Source: Candidatus Colicola equi (GTDB taxonomy: Bacteria > Bacteroidota > Bacteroidia > Bacteroidales > Paludibacteraceae). Taken from it: a stretch of 64,000 bases of DNA. Shown piece after piece: positions 1-7,739 of this stretch; positions within the stretch are counted from its first letter, which is position 1; each line of letters begins with the position of its first letter. The stretch covers positions 1 to 64,000 of the forward strand of contig JAGHRV010000010.1 of assembly GCA_018066175.1 (NCBI GenBank), in the 5' to 3' direction. The position numbers and the translations under genes were made by a program. The notes beneath the pieces are model-generated. The model ran no database searches, had not been told where the DNA came from, and saw only the letters and a list, made by a program, of their open reading frames with translations.

Positions 1-164
1 TCTACCTTATTTAGGAAAAGTCAAGGTTAATTATTGGTTCAAATAAGTCTAACATATATGTATAATTTATTATTATCATTTAACTTTATTGTAGAGAAAA
101 TTGCAAAAAAAATACAGGAAAACAGAATAATTTCGCAAAAATATTTCGGACGCCGCCTTACAAG

Positions 165-216
165 AGCCCCTTTTCGCCAGATACCGTTTCCCCCGTCTGT
201 CGGGGGAAACCATGCC
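165..216 (+). repeat. Dispersed hairpin repeat, copy A
   Basis: A 52-base unit containing a 9-bp stem (TTTCCCCCG / CGGGGGAAA) around a TCTGT loop. A second copy with about 47 of 52 identical bases lies in the opposite orientation at 56810-56861. The rest of bases 1-376 is AT-rich and holds no gene I can support. A minus-strand ORF across this stretch looks like chance, apart from the part created by the repeat itself. Confidence 0.75.
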
Positions 217-376
217 CCCGAAATAGTCTGGGGAAATTGAAAAAATGCAAAAAAAAGGCGATGCCTTACAATTCCAAAAATACTGGTTTTTTATGTATGC
301 AAGCATCCAATAAACCCATCTTTTTGTAATTTTTGATAGAAAACTATCATTTTTTTTGCATTTTTTTGTGAAAATA

Positions 377-408
377 TTTGCACATATCAAACTAAAATCG
401 TAATTTTG
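377..408 (+). promoter_or_regulatory. Bacteroidota-type promoter of the DUF4143 ATPase
   Basis: TTTG at 377-380, a 20-base spacer and TAATTTTG at 401-408 match the -33/-7 consensus of the primary sigma factor of this phylum. The predicted transcript start is near 415, leaving a leader of about 65 bases before the ATG at 480. Confidence 0.75.
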
Positions 409-479
409 CAGTCAAAATCACTTTTATACAAGTTATTATTACCTGATATTGTACATTTACAATCTAAAATACAAATACT

Positions 480-1676
480 ATGATTTCAAAATTAGTTGCG
501 ATTTACTACAAAGCATTAGAAAATGTTTCTCTTGATTTTACGCGTTATTTGTATGCGCAAATCAATTGGGAAAACCGATTTATTATGATAAAAGGAGCAA
601 GAGGCGTTGGCAAAACAACGATGTTGCTTCAACATATTCTACGCACATTTCCAGACAAAAGCCAAGCTTTATATGTATCTGTTGATAACTCATGGTTTGC
701 TACTCATTCGATGGTTGAACTCGCAGAATATGCCACTTCACACGGAATAATGAACCTCTTTTTTGACGAGGTACATAAATATAACCATTGGGATCAACAA
801 CTTAAAGAGATGTATGACTCGTTCCCTAAATTAAAAGTTGTTGTCACCGGTTCTTCTATGCTTCAATTAGAGACCTGCCAAGCAGACCTAGGTCGCCGTA
901 TACGCCAATATACACTACGCGGAATGAGTTTTCGAGAATATCTACAATTAGAGGGAGTTGTGTCGTGGCAACCGCTGGAATTGGACAACCTTCTCAAAAA
1001 CCATTTGTCACTTGCTGCTAAATTGACCAATGAGCAACCCATCCTCGCATATTTTGAAAAATACCTGCAAGAAGGCTACTATCCATTCTATCGTGAACAA
1101 GGTGACGGATTCCTACAAAGATTAGAAACGAACATCAACAATGTTATCAATGTAGATATCCCTGCAGTGGATAAAACAATCACATACGAATCCGTTTATA
1201 AAATGAAGACATTACTTCGCATTCTTGCCGAACAAACCCCTTATACATTGAACATCAACGACTTATCAAAGACATTAAGCTGCTCGCGTGATATTGTTTA
1301 TAAAATGTTTGACTTAATGCATCGTGCCGCTCTCATTTGCCGTTTATATACAAAAGAAGGAGGAATGAAAGTGCTTCAAAAGCCAGAAAAGATATTGTTT
1401 AATAATACCAATCTAATGTATGCATTATCACAACAAGTGGATATCGGAACTATGCGTGAAACATTCTTTGCTAATATGCTTGCCGCCAATCATCAGATTT
1501 GTATGCCTCAAAAAGGCGATTTATTCGTCGATGAGAAATATCTATTTGAAGTTGGAGGTAAGAATAAAGACTATGGTCAAATAGCCAATAAAGAAAACAG
1601 TTACGTTGTCCGTGATGGGATTGATATTGGTTGTGAAAATAAAATCCCTCTTTGGATGTTTGGACTGCTTTATTAG
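480..1676 (+). CDS. AAA-type ATPase with DUF4143 domain
   Basis: A 398-residue protein of the large AAA_14/DUF4143 family. The role of the family is not settled; members are accessory genes common in Bacteroidales and often linked to mobile or defence regions. The Walker A motif GARGVGKTT is at residues 39-47 and a Walker B-like LFFDEVH near residues 93-99. A helical middle region follows, and the C-terminal half (from about 200) would be the DUF4143 part, ending in a nuclease-like fold segment (DLFVDEKYLFEVGGKNK). It has its own promoter at 377-408 and a strong terminator at 1698-1736. Base composition is more AT-rich than the core genes, which suggests acquisition. It is only distantly similar to the second DUF4143 ATPase at 22608-23897, so the two are not a recent duplication. 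Confidence 0.85.
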   Translation: MISKLVAIYYKALENVSLDFTRYLYAQINWENRFIMIKGARGVGKTTMLLQHILRTFPDKSQALYVSVDNSWFATHSMVELAEYATSHGIMNLFFDEVHKYNHWDQQLKEMYDSFPKLKVVVTGSSMLQLETCQADLGRRIRQYTLRGMSFREYLQLEGVVSWQPLELDNLLKNHLSLAAKLTNEQPILAYFEKYLQEGYYPFYREQGDGFLQRLETNINNVINVDIPAVDKTITYESVYKMKTLLRILAEQTPYTLNINDLSKTLSCSRDIVYKMFDLMHRAALICRLYTKEGGMKVLQKPEKILFNNTNLMYALSQQVDIGTMRETFFANMLAANHQICMPQKGDLFVDEKYLFEVGGKNKDYGQIANKENSYVVRDGIDIGCENKIPLWMFGLLY

Positions 1677-1697
1677 TTTCTTTCTCTACAATACATC

Positions 1698-1736
1698 AAA
1701 GGTCGCTTGGCGTTTCCGCCCGCGACCTTTTGTTTT
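1698..1736 (+). terminator. Rho-independent terminator after the DUF4143 ATPase
   Basis: Stem AAAGGTCGC (1698-1706) / GCGACCTTT (1722-1730) with an inner GGCG/CGCC extension, followed by a T-rich tail. A second smaller hairpin, AACGTCA / TGACGTT at 1783-1801 followed by TTTT, may be a backup terminator. Confidence 0.8.
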
Positions 1737-1818
1737 ATACAGACCAACAAAAAAACGTGGATCTCGATATGTTCCCCTATTTAACGTCAGTGGGTGACGT
1801 TTTTGCAGTTTTGCGCTG

Positions 1819-1850
1819 CAAAATTACAAAGAATTTTTGATATATGCAAA
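1819..1850 (-). promoter_or_regulatory. Orphan Bacteroidota promoter, minus strand
   Basis: On the minus strand TTTG (1847-1850), 20 bases, then TAATTTTG (1819-1826): a full consensus match. It points left toward the 3' side of the ATPase gene at 480-1676. No minus-strand ORF of note lies downstream, so it may drive a short RNA or an antisense transcript. Confidence 0.55.
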
Positions 1851-1865
1851 TTTTATTTAATTTTG
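1836..1865 (+). promoter_or_regulatory. Possible divergent promoter, plus strand
   Basis: TTTG at 1836-1839 and TAATTTTG at 1858-1865 are separated by 18 bases, slightly short of the usual 19-21. It overlaps the minus-strand promoter at 1819-1850 and points into the structured gene-free stretch at 1890-2100. Confidence 0.4.
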
Positions 1866-1889
1866 AATTAAGAATTTTGAATTAAGAGG

Positions 1890-2075
1890 TAGGTGGCGAT
1901 GGGGACATCGCCGAGATGGAACAGTTTAGATCGGAGAACGCCGTTCTCCGAGAAGGGACACTGTAGAGAGAGAGAACATGAGAAAATAGACATTCTGAAG
2001 AACAAAAAGGAGCAGCATAGGTTGCGGATAGTCCTCGCAGGGTTGCTGAATAGTCTATTTATCCTCTATTAATCG
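1890..2075 (+). ncRNA. Candidate structured RNA in gene-free stretch
   Basis: This region lies inside the 604-base gap between the ATPase gene and tRNA-Ser and has no convincing ORF. It holds GGCGATG/CATCGCC with a GGGA loop (1895-1912) and CGGAGAAC/GTTCTCCG with a GCC loop (1932-1950). The second is enclosed by ACAGT/ACTGT. A longer-range pairing AAATAGAC/GTCTATTT spans about 1984-2058. A possible plus-strand promoter is at 1836-1865. A short direct repeat of TATTAATCGTC follows near 2074-2096. I do not recognise a known RNA family; this is a structural prediction by eye. Confidence 0.35.
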
Positions 2076-2114
2076 TCTATTAATCGTCTATATAGCACAC
2101 AGGAAAGAAGGGAT

Positions 2115-2133
2115 TTGCGGAAAGAGAGGGATT
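2115..2133 (-). repeat. Partial copy of tRNA-Ser 3' end (att-like)
   Basis: The 19 bases TTGCGGAAAGAGAGGGATT occur here and again at 2278-2296, where they form the 3' end of tRNA-Ser plus three flanking bases. Duplicated tRNA 3' ends are the usual trace of an integrated element. Only 163 bases separate the copies, and no integrase gene lies between them. Confidence 0.5.
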
Positions 2134-2217
2134 GGGACTCCGCCTTGTCTACGACAATTCCCCCCAATGCCTAAACCTTGCCAGGAGCATCCTTGCAAGG
2201 TTTCCCATCTTATAAAC

Positions 2218-2258
2218 AAAAAGAAGAGGTCACAAGTAAACTTGCACCTCTTCTTTTT
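2218..2258 (-). terminator. Terminator after tRNA-Ser
   Basis: A 13-bp stem (AAAAAGAAGAGGT / ACCTCTTCTTTTT) with an inner CAAGT/ACTTG helix. On the minus strand it is followed by a T-rich tail, directly after the tRNA-Ser gene. Confidence 0.8.
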
Positions 2259-2280
2259 GTTCGTAATCTGTTTTTCCTTG

Positions 2281-2365
2281 CGGAAAGAGAGGGATTCGAA
2301 CCCCCGGAACCTCTCGGTTCAACGGTTTTCAAGACCGCCGCGTTAGACCACTCCGCCATCTTTCC
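2281..2365 (-). tRNA. tRNA-Ser (anticodon TGA)
   Basis: An 85-base class II tRNA read on the minus strand. The acceptor stem GGAAAGA pairs with TCTTTCC, the anticodon loop is CTTGAAA with anticodon TGA, a variable arm GAACCGAGAGGTTC is present, and the T loop is TTCGAAT. The discriminator base is G; CCA is not encoded. A canonical promoter lies at 2413-2444 and a terminator at 2218-2258, so it is a single-gene unit. Confidence 0.95.
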
Positions 2366-2412
2366 TCCGCTTACTCGAAGCGGGAATATATATGCTTTTT
2401 CAAAAGCGAGTG

Positions 2413-2444
2413 CAAAGGTACAACAAATTTCTGACCTATGCAAA
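2413..2444 (-). promoter_or_regulatory. Promoter of tRNA-Ser
   Basis: Minus-strand TTTG (2441-2444), 20 bases, TACCTTTG (2413-2420). It sits just beyond the stop codon of the AI-2E family gene and about 48 bases upstream of the tRNA 5' end. Confidence 0.75.
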
Positions 2445-2451
2445 TTTTTTT

Positions 2452-3615
2452 TTATTTTTTTGCTTTCTTTGTTGTTTTAGGAGCCTTGACCGTTTCAGCT
2501 TTAACAGCCACCACCGTCTCCGGCTTAACCTCCTGCTCCTCAGCACGAGGATCAATCTTCATAACAAAGCGTTTATAGTAATCGATGATGATTGTAGTGA
2601 GAGGTAAAGCAATCAACATACCTGCTACGCCTAATAGACTGCCCCAAACACTAAGTGCCAGCAAAATAACGGCAGGGTGCAAGCCCATTGCCTTACCCAT
2701 GATACGCGGAGTAAGAACGAAATCATCCATGAACTGAGCAAAGCAGAAAATAGCAATCATGATAGCCAATAACAGCCAGAAGGAACGTCCGGTTTCTACA
2801 CTCTCCAGCAAAGCCAATAGTAAGCAGGGAGGAATGCCTAAGGCCTTCAAATAAGGCACCATAGACATCAAGCCAATCAATATACCCATTACGATACCTA
2901 ACGGCAAGCCAATAATCTCAAAACCTACACCAAAGATAATACCTACAATCAATGCCACTAAACCTTGGTTACGGAAATACGCTTGCATATTAACGGATAT
3001 ATCGGTCATCACCATTTGTACTGTAGCGCGATATTTCTCAGGAATCATTGCCAGCACCTCTTTATCCAGTTGTTCCCAGTCTAAGAGCAAGAAGAAGATA
3101 TACAGCACACACACCATGATAACGCCCAGTTTAGTTAGGGCAGCCACGCCATTAGTGAGCATGTGCCATAACTTAGGAGCAGCCGTCTTAAGAGCATCCA
3201 TCATGTTTTGATTAGCACAGACAGAGGATAGGCTGAACGACTCTCTATTCTGCTGGTACTGAGTTACCCAATCCATAGGCAGGTACTTACCTAACTGCTC
3301 CGCATGCAAGTGCGTAGTAACATAGTTAAATAAATGCGCCATTTCATCCATCATAGGTGGCACAATCAACCAGTTGAAGCCCACCAATATACCTAATAGC
3401 ACAATCATGGACATCGTCACCGATAAAGCACGATTCTTAAAGCGACATTTGTACTGGAAGAAACGCACCATGGGGCATAACATGTATGCAATAAACCAAC
3501 TCACCAAGAATGGAACCAAAACGCCACTCAATCGGCGCACTAAAAAATACAACGCAATAATCACCAAAATGGTGATACACGCATGGATAATTTGATTTCT
3601 GTCGTATGTTTTCAT
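2452..3615 (-). CDS. AI-2E family transporter (YdiK/TqsA-like permease)
   Basis: A 387-residue integral membrane protein of the AI-2E exporter / PurR-regulated permease family (PF01594). Substrates differ between members and cannot be assigned here. It has the family layout: two or three helices near residues 14-90, a soluble middle region (about 90-150), then helices from about 155 to 350. The last part contains the family signature around [20 protein letters not shown]. The C-terminus is a Lys/Ala-rich tail ending TKKAKK. The gene starts only 18 bases after the 3' end of tRNA-Arg(CCG) on the same strand, so it may be transcribed with that tRNA. Confidence 0.85.
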   Translation of the reverse strand: MKTYDRNQIIHACITILVIIALYFLVRRLSGVLVPFLVSWFIAYMLCPMVRFFQYKCRFKNRALSVTMSMIVLLGILVGFNWLIVPPMMDEMAHLFNYVTTHLHAEQLGKYLPMDWVTQYQQNRESFSLSSVCANQNMMDALKTAAPKLWHMLTNGVAALTKLGVIMVCVLYIFFLLLDWEQLDKEVLAMIPEKYRATVQMVMTDISVNMQAYFRNQGLVALIVGIIFGVGFEIIGLPLGIVMGILIGLMSMVPYLKALGIPPCLLLALLESVETGRSFWLLLAIMIAIFCFAQFMDDFVLTPRIMGKAMGLHPAVILLALSVWGSLLGVAGMLIALPLTTIIIDYYKRFVMKIDPRAEEQEVKPETVVAVKAETVKAPKTTKKAKK

Positions 3616-3633
3616 AATTAAATAATATTTTAG

Positions 3634-3707
3634 TGACCCCGGAGGGACTCTAACCCTCGACCCTCAGAACCGGAATCTGATGCTCTATACAACTGAGCTA
3701 CGGGGCC
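3634..3707 (-). tRNA. tRNA-Arg (anticodon CCG)
   Basis: Seventy-four bases on the minus strand. The acceptor stem GGCCCCG pairs with CGGGGTC with one G-U pair, and the anticodon stem CAGA/TCTG frames loop TTCCGGT with anticodon CCG. The T loop reads TTAGAGT, so position 56 is A instead of the near-universal C. I count this as a true feature of the sequence, because the T stem GAGGG/CCCTC is intact. Confidence 0.9.
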
Positions 3708-4146
3708 TCGTCGGAACGACGACTTCGGATATTAGTTTGCGTTCTTGTTATTTTTGTCTCCCGCAGATTTCGCAGATTTACGCAGACTTTTTATATTTAT
3801 TCGTTGTTCGTGTTTGGTTTGTTCGTAAGTAAACTTCCAACATCCCACCACACTTACAACTATCAGAAGTCTTACGCCTTCAGGTCCCATACGGGACTAT
3901 AAATATATTACGCGGAAGGCTCCTATTGGAGCTATAAATATTTTTTCTTACTTCGCGGAATGGTTCAGCGGTTTTCTTATTAACAACGTATTTACGTTGT
4001 AAGAGCGTTTAGCTCTGGTTATTTATTGAGTTTGATATTGGATAGAAAGCTTGCTTACTGATACAATGGAAAATCAATAAAATAATAAGAATAACTTCTG
4101 CGGTTTCTGTGTAGTCTGCGGGCACTATTAGTTTGCGTTTACGTTA
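3708..4146 (-). other. Gene-free intergenic stretch
   Basis: No credible ORF or RNA gene. It contains short internal repeats: ATTAGTTTGCGTT occurs near 3731 and 4128, and CGCAGATTTCGCAGATTTACGCAGA-like sequence near 3764-3788 is echoed by GTCTGCGG near 4115. The palindrome GTCGGAACGAC follows the tRNA. It looks like decayed intergenic sequence. Confidence 0.5.
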
Positions 4147-4806
4147 TTATCTTCTTGTTCCTAAGATTAGATAGATTAGGTAGGCGAGGCTGCCTAATGC
4201 AGCCACTACGTATGTATAGGCGGCGCTATGCAGGGCATCGGAGGCCATTTCTTTGGTTTCACGATTCGCCACTCCACTCTCCTCCAACCACGCTACGGCA
4301 CGTTCGCTGGCATTGATCTCAACAGGCAATGTAATAAAAGCGAATAACGTAGTTAAGCCATATAAGCCTATACCTATATATATTAATTGTGGGAACGTTT
4401 CAAACACCAACATACCTATCAGCATCACCCACACCACCCAACGATTAGCAAAGTTAACGACGGGTACTAATGCAGAACGCATTTTAAGGGGCGCATATTC
4501 GACTTGGTGCTGAACAGCATGCCCGCACTCATGCGCAGCCACGGCAGCCGCAGCAATAGAGGCGGAGTTATACACCGATTCAGACAAGTTAACGGTCTTG
4601 GTAGCAGGGTTATAATGGTCGGTCAGATGTCCCGAAGTAGAAATAACCTGCACGTCCGTAATGCCACTATCGCGCAGCATCTTTTCTGCCACTTGAGCTC
4701 CGGTCATCGATATACCTACCCGACTATACTTAGCAAACTTGCGTTCCAAACTAGCCGACACAATCCAACTCAATAACGCAAAGGTAATAAAAATAATCCA
4801 ATACAT
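4147..4806 (-). CDS. Neutral zinc metallopeptidase, YugP family
   Basis: A 219-residue membrane-bound zinc metallopeptidase of the YugP family (PF04298). The substrate is unknown. The zinc-binding motif HECGH is at residues 92-96 within an Ala-rich helix. There is an N-terminal membrane helix (residues 2-18) and further helices near 125-165 and 195-215. The sequence 'RVGISMTGAQVAEKML' before the motif is typical of the family. It lies 2 bases after the Fur-type regulator on the same strand, so the two are co-transcribed from the promoter at 5278-5309. Regulation of a zinc peptidase with a metal-sensing regulator is plausible but not shown. Confidence 0.85.
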   Translation of the reverse strand: MYWIIFITFALLSWIVSASLERKFAKYSRVGISMTGAQVAEKMLRDSGITDVQVISTSGHLTDHYNPATKTVNLSESVYNSASIAAAAVAAHECGHAVQHQVEYAPLKMRSALVPVVNFANRWVVWVMLIGMLVFETFPQLIYIGIGLYGLTTLFAFITLPVEINASERAVAWLEESGVANRETKEMASDALHSAAYTYVVAALGSLAYLIYLILGTRR

Positions 4807-4808
4807 AC

Positions 4809-5261
4809 CTATTTCTTTTTACAAGTTTTACATTCCCCAAACAGATAAATGGAGTAATGCCGCATAATGAAATTCGAATACTGTTTCATTCGCAACGCTG
4901 TATCCGCCATTTGCACTTTCACGCGGCTGACACGTCCGCATTTAGAGCAAATAATCTGCATTGTGTTTTGATCGCCAAACAGGAGTTCATACTCCATGAG
5001 TCGACTTCCTTGCTGCTTACGCAGACAATGCACGATTTGGGCTTTCTCTAATAATATTAGGGTGTTATAGACCGTAGCCTGACTGATAAAATCCTTCTTC
5101 ACCCATCCCACTACATCGGCCGGAGTAAAACTGCCGGCATGCCGAACGATCTTGCTTAATATACATAATCGTTCCGGAGTGGAACGCAAATGATGCAGCG
5201 ATTGATACTCCAGCAATCGACGCTCTGCTTCTTTATATATAGGACTCCATTTCACGGTCAA
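4809..5261 (-). CDS. Fur family transcriptional regulator
   Basis: A 150-residue metal-responsive repressor of the Fur/Zur/PerR family. The N-terminal winged helix covers about residues 20-90 (STPERLCILSKI and ISQATVYNTLILLEKAQIV are diagnostic). The C-terminal dimerisation domain carries CSKCG near residue 110 and CKTC at the end, the structural zinc site. The usual histidine-rich metal-binding segments are weak, so which metal or stress it senses cannot be decided. It heads an operon with the zinc peptidase and is divergent from the LOG family gene. The two promoters are back to back at 5278-5346, where an operator would affect both. Confidence 0.88.
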   Translation of the reverse strand: MTVKWSPIYKEAERRLLEYQSLHHLRSTPERLCILSKIVRHAGSFTPADVVGWVKKDFISQATVYNTLILLEKAQIVHCLRKQQGSRLMEYELLFGDQNTMQIICSKCGRVSRVKVQMADTALRMKQYSNFIMRHYSIYLFGECKTCKKK

Positions 5262-5277
5262 ACATCATTTCGAGCTG

Positions 5278-5309
5278 CAAAAGTACATAAAAATCCGCAT
5301 ATATGCAAA
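5278..5309 (-). promoter_or_regulatory. Promoter of the fur-like operon
   Basis: Minus-strand TTTG (5306-5309), 20 bases, TACTTTTG (5278-5285). The -33 box is extended as TTTGCATATATGC, a form seen at several other promoters here. Confidence 0.75.
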
Positions 5310-5314
5310 TTTTT

Positions 5315-5346
5315 TTTGCGTATCTCATTTTTTTTTTGTACTTTTG
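5315..5346 (+). promoter_or_regulatory. Promoter of the LOG-hemD-rnpA cluster
   Basis: Plus-strand TTTG (5315-5318), 20 bases, TACTTTTG (5339-5346). Its -33 box is only 5 bases from that of the divergent fur-like promoter. Confidence 0.75.
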
Positions 5347-5393
5347 CACGCTTTTTCGTAAAAAGCGTTAAAAGGTCCTAATATTTTTCGTTT

Positions 5394-5987
5394 ATGAAGC
5401 ATGATATTCATACCGTTTGCGTGTTCTGCGCCTCCTCTAATCAAAGTCGTCCCTCTTATTATGCTGCCGCCAAGCGGTTAGGTGAGATCTTGGCCGAGGA
5501 GCACATACGTTTGGTATATGGCGATGGCGGTATCGGACTAATGGGTGCTATTGCCGATGGTGCGCTTAGCAAAGACGGTACAGTAATTGGAGTCATCCCT
5601 CAATTCATGGTGGACGAAGGTTGGAATAATCCTAAATCCACCGAGACGCATGTCGTGCAGACCATGCACGAGCGCAAGGCGTATATCGAAAGCATATCAG
5701 ATGCGATGATTGCCCTTCCCGGAGGTATAGGTACCTTAGAGGAACTGGCGGAGTGCTTGACATGGAAACAATTAGGCATCCATACCAAGCCGGTGGTTAT
5801 ACTCAATACGGACGGTTACTACGATCCGCTACTGGTCTATTTAGATCGGATGGTAGAGGAAAAGATGATGCGAGAGATTCATCGCACCCAAATGTTTACT
5901 GTAGTTAATACGCCGGAGGAAGTGCTGCCGGCATTGCGCAACGCTCCGGAATGGAATAAAACGATTAGACGTGAAGCTGCTATCTGA
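5394..5987 (+). CDS. LOG family protein (TIGR00730), nucleotide 5'-monophosphate phosphoribohydrolase
   Basis: A 197-residue Rossmann-fold protein of the LOG family. Characterised members release the base from (cytokinin) nucleoside monophosphates; the bacterial housekeeping substrate is often AMP or a related nucleotide. It has the glycine-rich start (VFCASSN), YGDGGIGLMG near residues 43-52 and the catalytic PGGIGTLEE near residues 108-116, so the active site appears intact. It opens a plus-strand cluster (LOG, DUF4271, hemD, rnpA, yidD) with overlapping or closely spaced genes, under the promoter at 5315-5346. Confidence 0.9.
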   Translation: MKHDIHTVCVFCASSNQSRPSYYAAAKRLGEILAEEHIRLVYGDGGIGLMGAIADGALSKDGTVIGVIPQFMVDEGWNNPKSTETHVVQTMHERKAYIESISDAMIALPGGIGTLEELAECLTWKQLGIHTKPVVILNTDGYYDPLLVYLDRMVEEKMMREIHRTQMFTVVNTPEEVLPALRNAPEWNKTIRREAAI

Positions 5988-6624
5988 CATATCACAAACA
6001 TGGATTAGTTGGGTCTTGATGGCCTTGCTGCTGATGATTCTGCTGGCTAGCGTCCTGCGTCCCACAATGTGGAAAGCAAAAAACAGAGTTTTGTTTTCGC
6101 CCATGGAACGTAAGTACGAAGACGAGAATATCTCGGTACTGTTAGACGGAATGAGCTACTTATTCAGTATCGGCATCTACGCGTTGCTGCTGATGTACCT
6201 ATTAAGGGGAGAGGCTATGACTATAACTAATGATACGCTACCGGTGACTACATACCTTCAGATGGCAGGGGTGATTTTATTGATTGATTTATTGCGGCTA
6301 GGACTGATGGCTATTTTGCAATACACCTTCCGGTTCTCCTTCCACCTGCCTTCAATCATACGACATCATCATAATCTGCTATTGATCTTTGCTGTGGTAG
6401 GTTTTGCTATATTACTATTCGCACCCTACCTACCCTATAACGCCCTACTAACCTTAGTCATCATCGCCGGATGCGTTTATGTAGGCATATCGTGGTGGAA
6501 AATCATTACTACTATTGGATTAGACATACAAAAAAGTTGTTACACACTGCTATACTATCTGCATATCGAGATTGTACCAGTCGCCGCCATGGTGATTATC
6601 AGTTCGCATATCGTAGAAGCATAG
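5971..6624 (+). CDS. DUF4271 membrane protein
   Basis: A 217-residue multi-pass membrane protein matching the DUF4271 family of Bacteroidota, function unknown. Hydrophobic segments are near residues 10-28, 60-80, 90-115, 125-150, 155-175 and 190-215. It starts with GTG and overlaps the upstream LOG gene by 17 bases; no in-frame ATG is available nearby. Position directly before hemD is conserved in Bacteroidales as far as I recall, and would fit a link to envelope or haem metabolism, but that is inference. Confidence 0.8.
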   Translation: MKLLSDISQTWISWVLMALLLMILLASVLRPTMWKAKNRVLFSPMERKYEDENISVLLDGMSYLFSIGIYALLLMYLLRGEAMTITNDTLPVTTYLQMAGVILLIDLLRLGLMAILQYTFRFSFHLPSIIRHHHNLLLIFAVVGFAILLFAPYLPYNALLTLVIIAGCVYVGISWWKIITTIGLDIQKSCYTLLYYLHIEIVPVAAMVIISSHIVEA

Positions 6625-6628
6625 CACA

Positions 6629-7393
6629 ATGAAATCAGACAATATGACACCTATTCGTAAAATCTTAGTATCCCAACCCCGTCCACTAACGGAACATAAC
6701 CCATATTCCGAGATGGCACGCCAATATGGGGTGGAGTTTGATTTTCGTCAACTCATTCAGATTCAAGGTCTATCGGCCAAGGAGTTCCGTCAACAGCGCA
6801 TCAATCCGTTGGATTACACCGCCGTATTACTGTCGTCGCGCTTAGGTATTGACCATTATTTCCGGATATGCGAAGAAATGCGTATTCAAGTGCCGGAGAC
6901 AATGCATTACTATTGCATCTCTGAATCGGTTGCTAATTACTTGCAGAAATACATCCAATACCGCAAGCGTAAGGTTTTCTTCAGCGAGCACAACGACTTT
7001 GCGGATTTGCTGCCGGCTATGAATCGCCGTCCCAACGAGAAGTACATGATGGTGCTCTCGGACGTGCATCATGACGATGAGATTCAGATGTTCGCTCAGC
7101 ATAAGATTACTATTCAGCCGGCCGTACTCTATCGCACCGTTGCAACGGAGTGGCCCAAGGACGAACCATTTGATCATGATATGGTGGTGCTCTTTACCCC
7201 ATCGGGAGTGCAAGCTTTACGCACCAATTTCCCGGACCTAAAAGACGGAGATAAACAGATTGCCTGCTTTGGTCAAAACACCTTAGCGGCCTTGGAGGCC
7301 TCCGGATTGCATGCTGTGATTGCAGCACCAACTCCTCAATACCCCAGTATAACCACCGCATTGAATAATTACCTTGAGCAACAGCTTTCCTAA
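6629..7393 (+). CDS. hemD: Uroporphyrinogen-III synthase
   Basis: A 254-residue protein expected to cyclise hydroxymethylbilane to uroporphyrinogen III in tetrapyrrole synthesis. HemD proteins are very divergent, so the call rests on overall length, the start ILVSQPRPLTEHNPY, the segment VLFTPSGVQALRTNF near residues 190-204 and the C-terminal IACFGQNTLAALEASGL, all of which fit the two-lobed family. No other haem gene lies in the window. It starts 4 bases after DUF4271 and its end overlaps rnpA by 20 bases. Confidence 0.75.
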   Translation: MKSDNMTPIRKILVSQPRPLTEHNPYSEMARQYGVEFDFRQLIQIQGLSAKEFRQQRINPLDYTAVLLSSRLGIDHYFRICEEMRIQVPETMHYYCISESVANYLQKYIQYRKRKVFFSEHNDFADLLPAMNRRPNEKYMMVLSDVHHDDEIQMFAQHKITIQPAVLYRTVATEWPKDEPFDHDMVVLFTPSGVQALRTNFPDLKDGDKQIACFGQNTLAALEASGLHAVIAAPTPQYPSITTALNNYLEQQLS

Positions 7394-7739
7394 AATAGAT
7401 AGACTATGCGGGCAGATACATATCCAACAACTGTATCGTACCGGCAGCAAGATGACCGTTTGGCCATTGCGCATCACGTATATGCCTGCCAGCGAGACAC
7501 AAGTGCTGATATGGGCTCCTAAGTCGTTGTTCAAACATGCCGTGGATCGCAATCGCTTGCGCCGACAAATGCGCGAAGCGTGGCGACTAAGCAGCAAACC
7601 ACAGCACACTTGTCAGATAGCAATCAATTATATGGATAAGCAAATGCAACCTTATGCTGTGATTGAACGAGCTATGCACAAGATGATTGCTAAGATTGAT
7701 ACGGTTCTCACTACACCTACCGATGAAAACCATTGTTAG
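7374..7739 (+). CDS. rnpA: Ribonuclease P protein component
   Basis: A 121-residue RNase P protein subunit; binds the RnpB RNA and helps recognise the 5' leader of pre-tRNA. The signature [19 protein letters not shown] lies near residues 53-71 and carries the basic RNR motif. The start is TTG inside hemD; this gives a normal-length N-terminus with the conserved F-P-K-I-DRL opening, so TTG is preferred over a later start. It overlaps yidD by 17 bases, the usual rnpA-yidD pairing. rpmH is not adjacent. Confidence 0.9.
   Translation: MSNSFPKIDRLCGQIHIQQLYRTGSKMTVWPLRITYMPASETQVLIWAPKSLFKHAVDRNRLRRQMREAWRLSSKPQHTCQIAINYMDKQMQPYAVIERAMHKMIAKIDTVLTTPTDENHC

Noticed and set aside
76-390. Minus-strand ORF of 104 residues
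   Set aside because: AT-rich, no homologous look except where it crosses the dispersed repeat, and it runs against the promoter of the ATPase gene.
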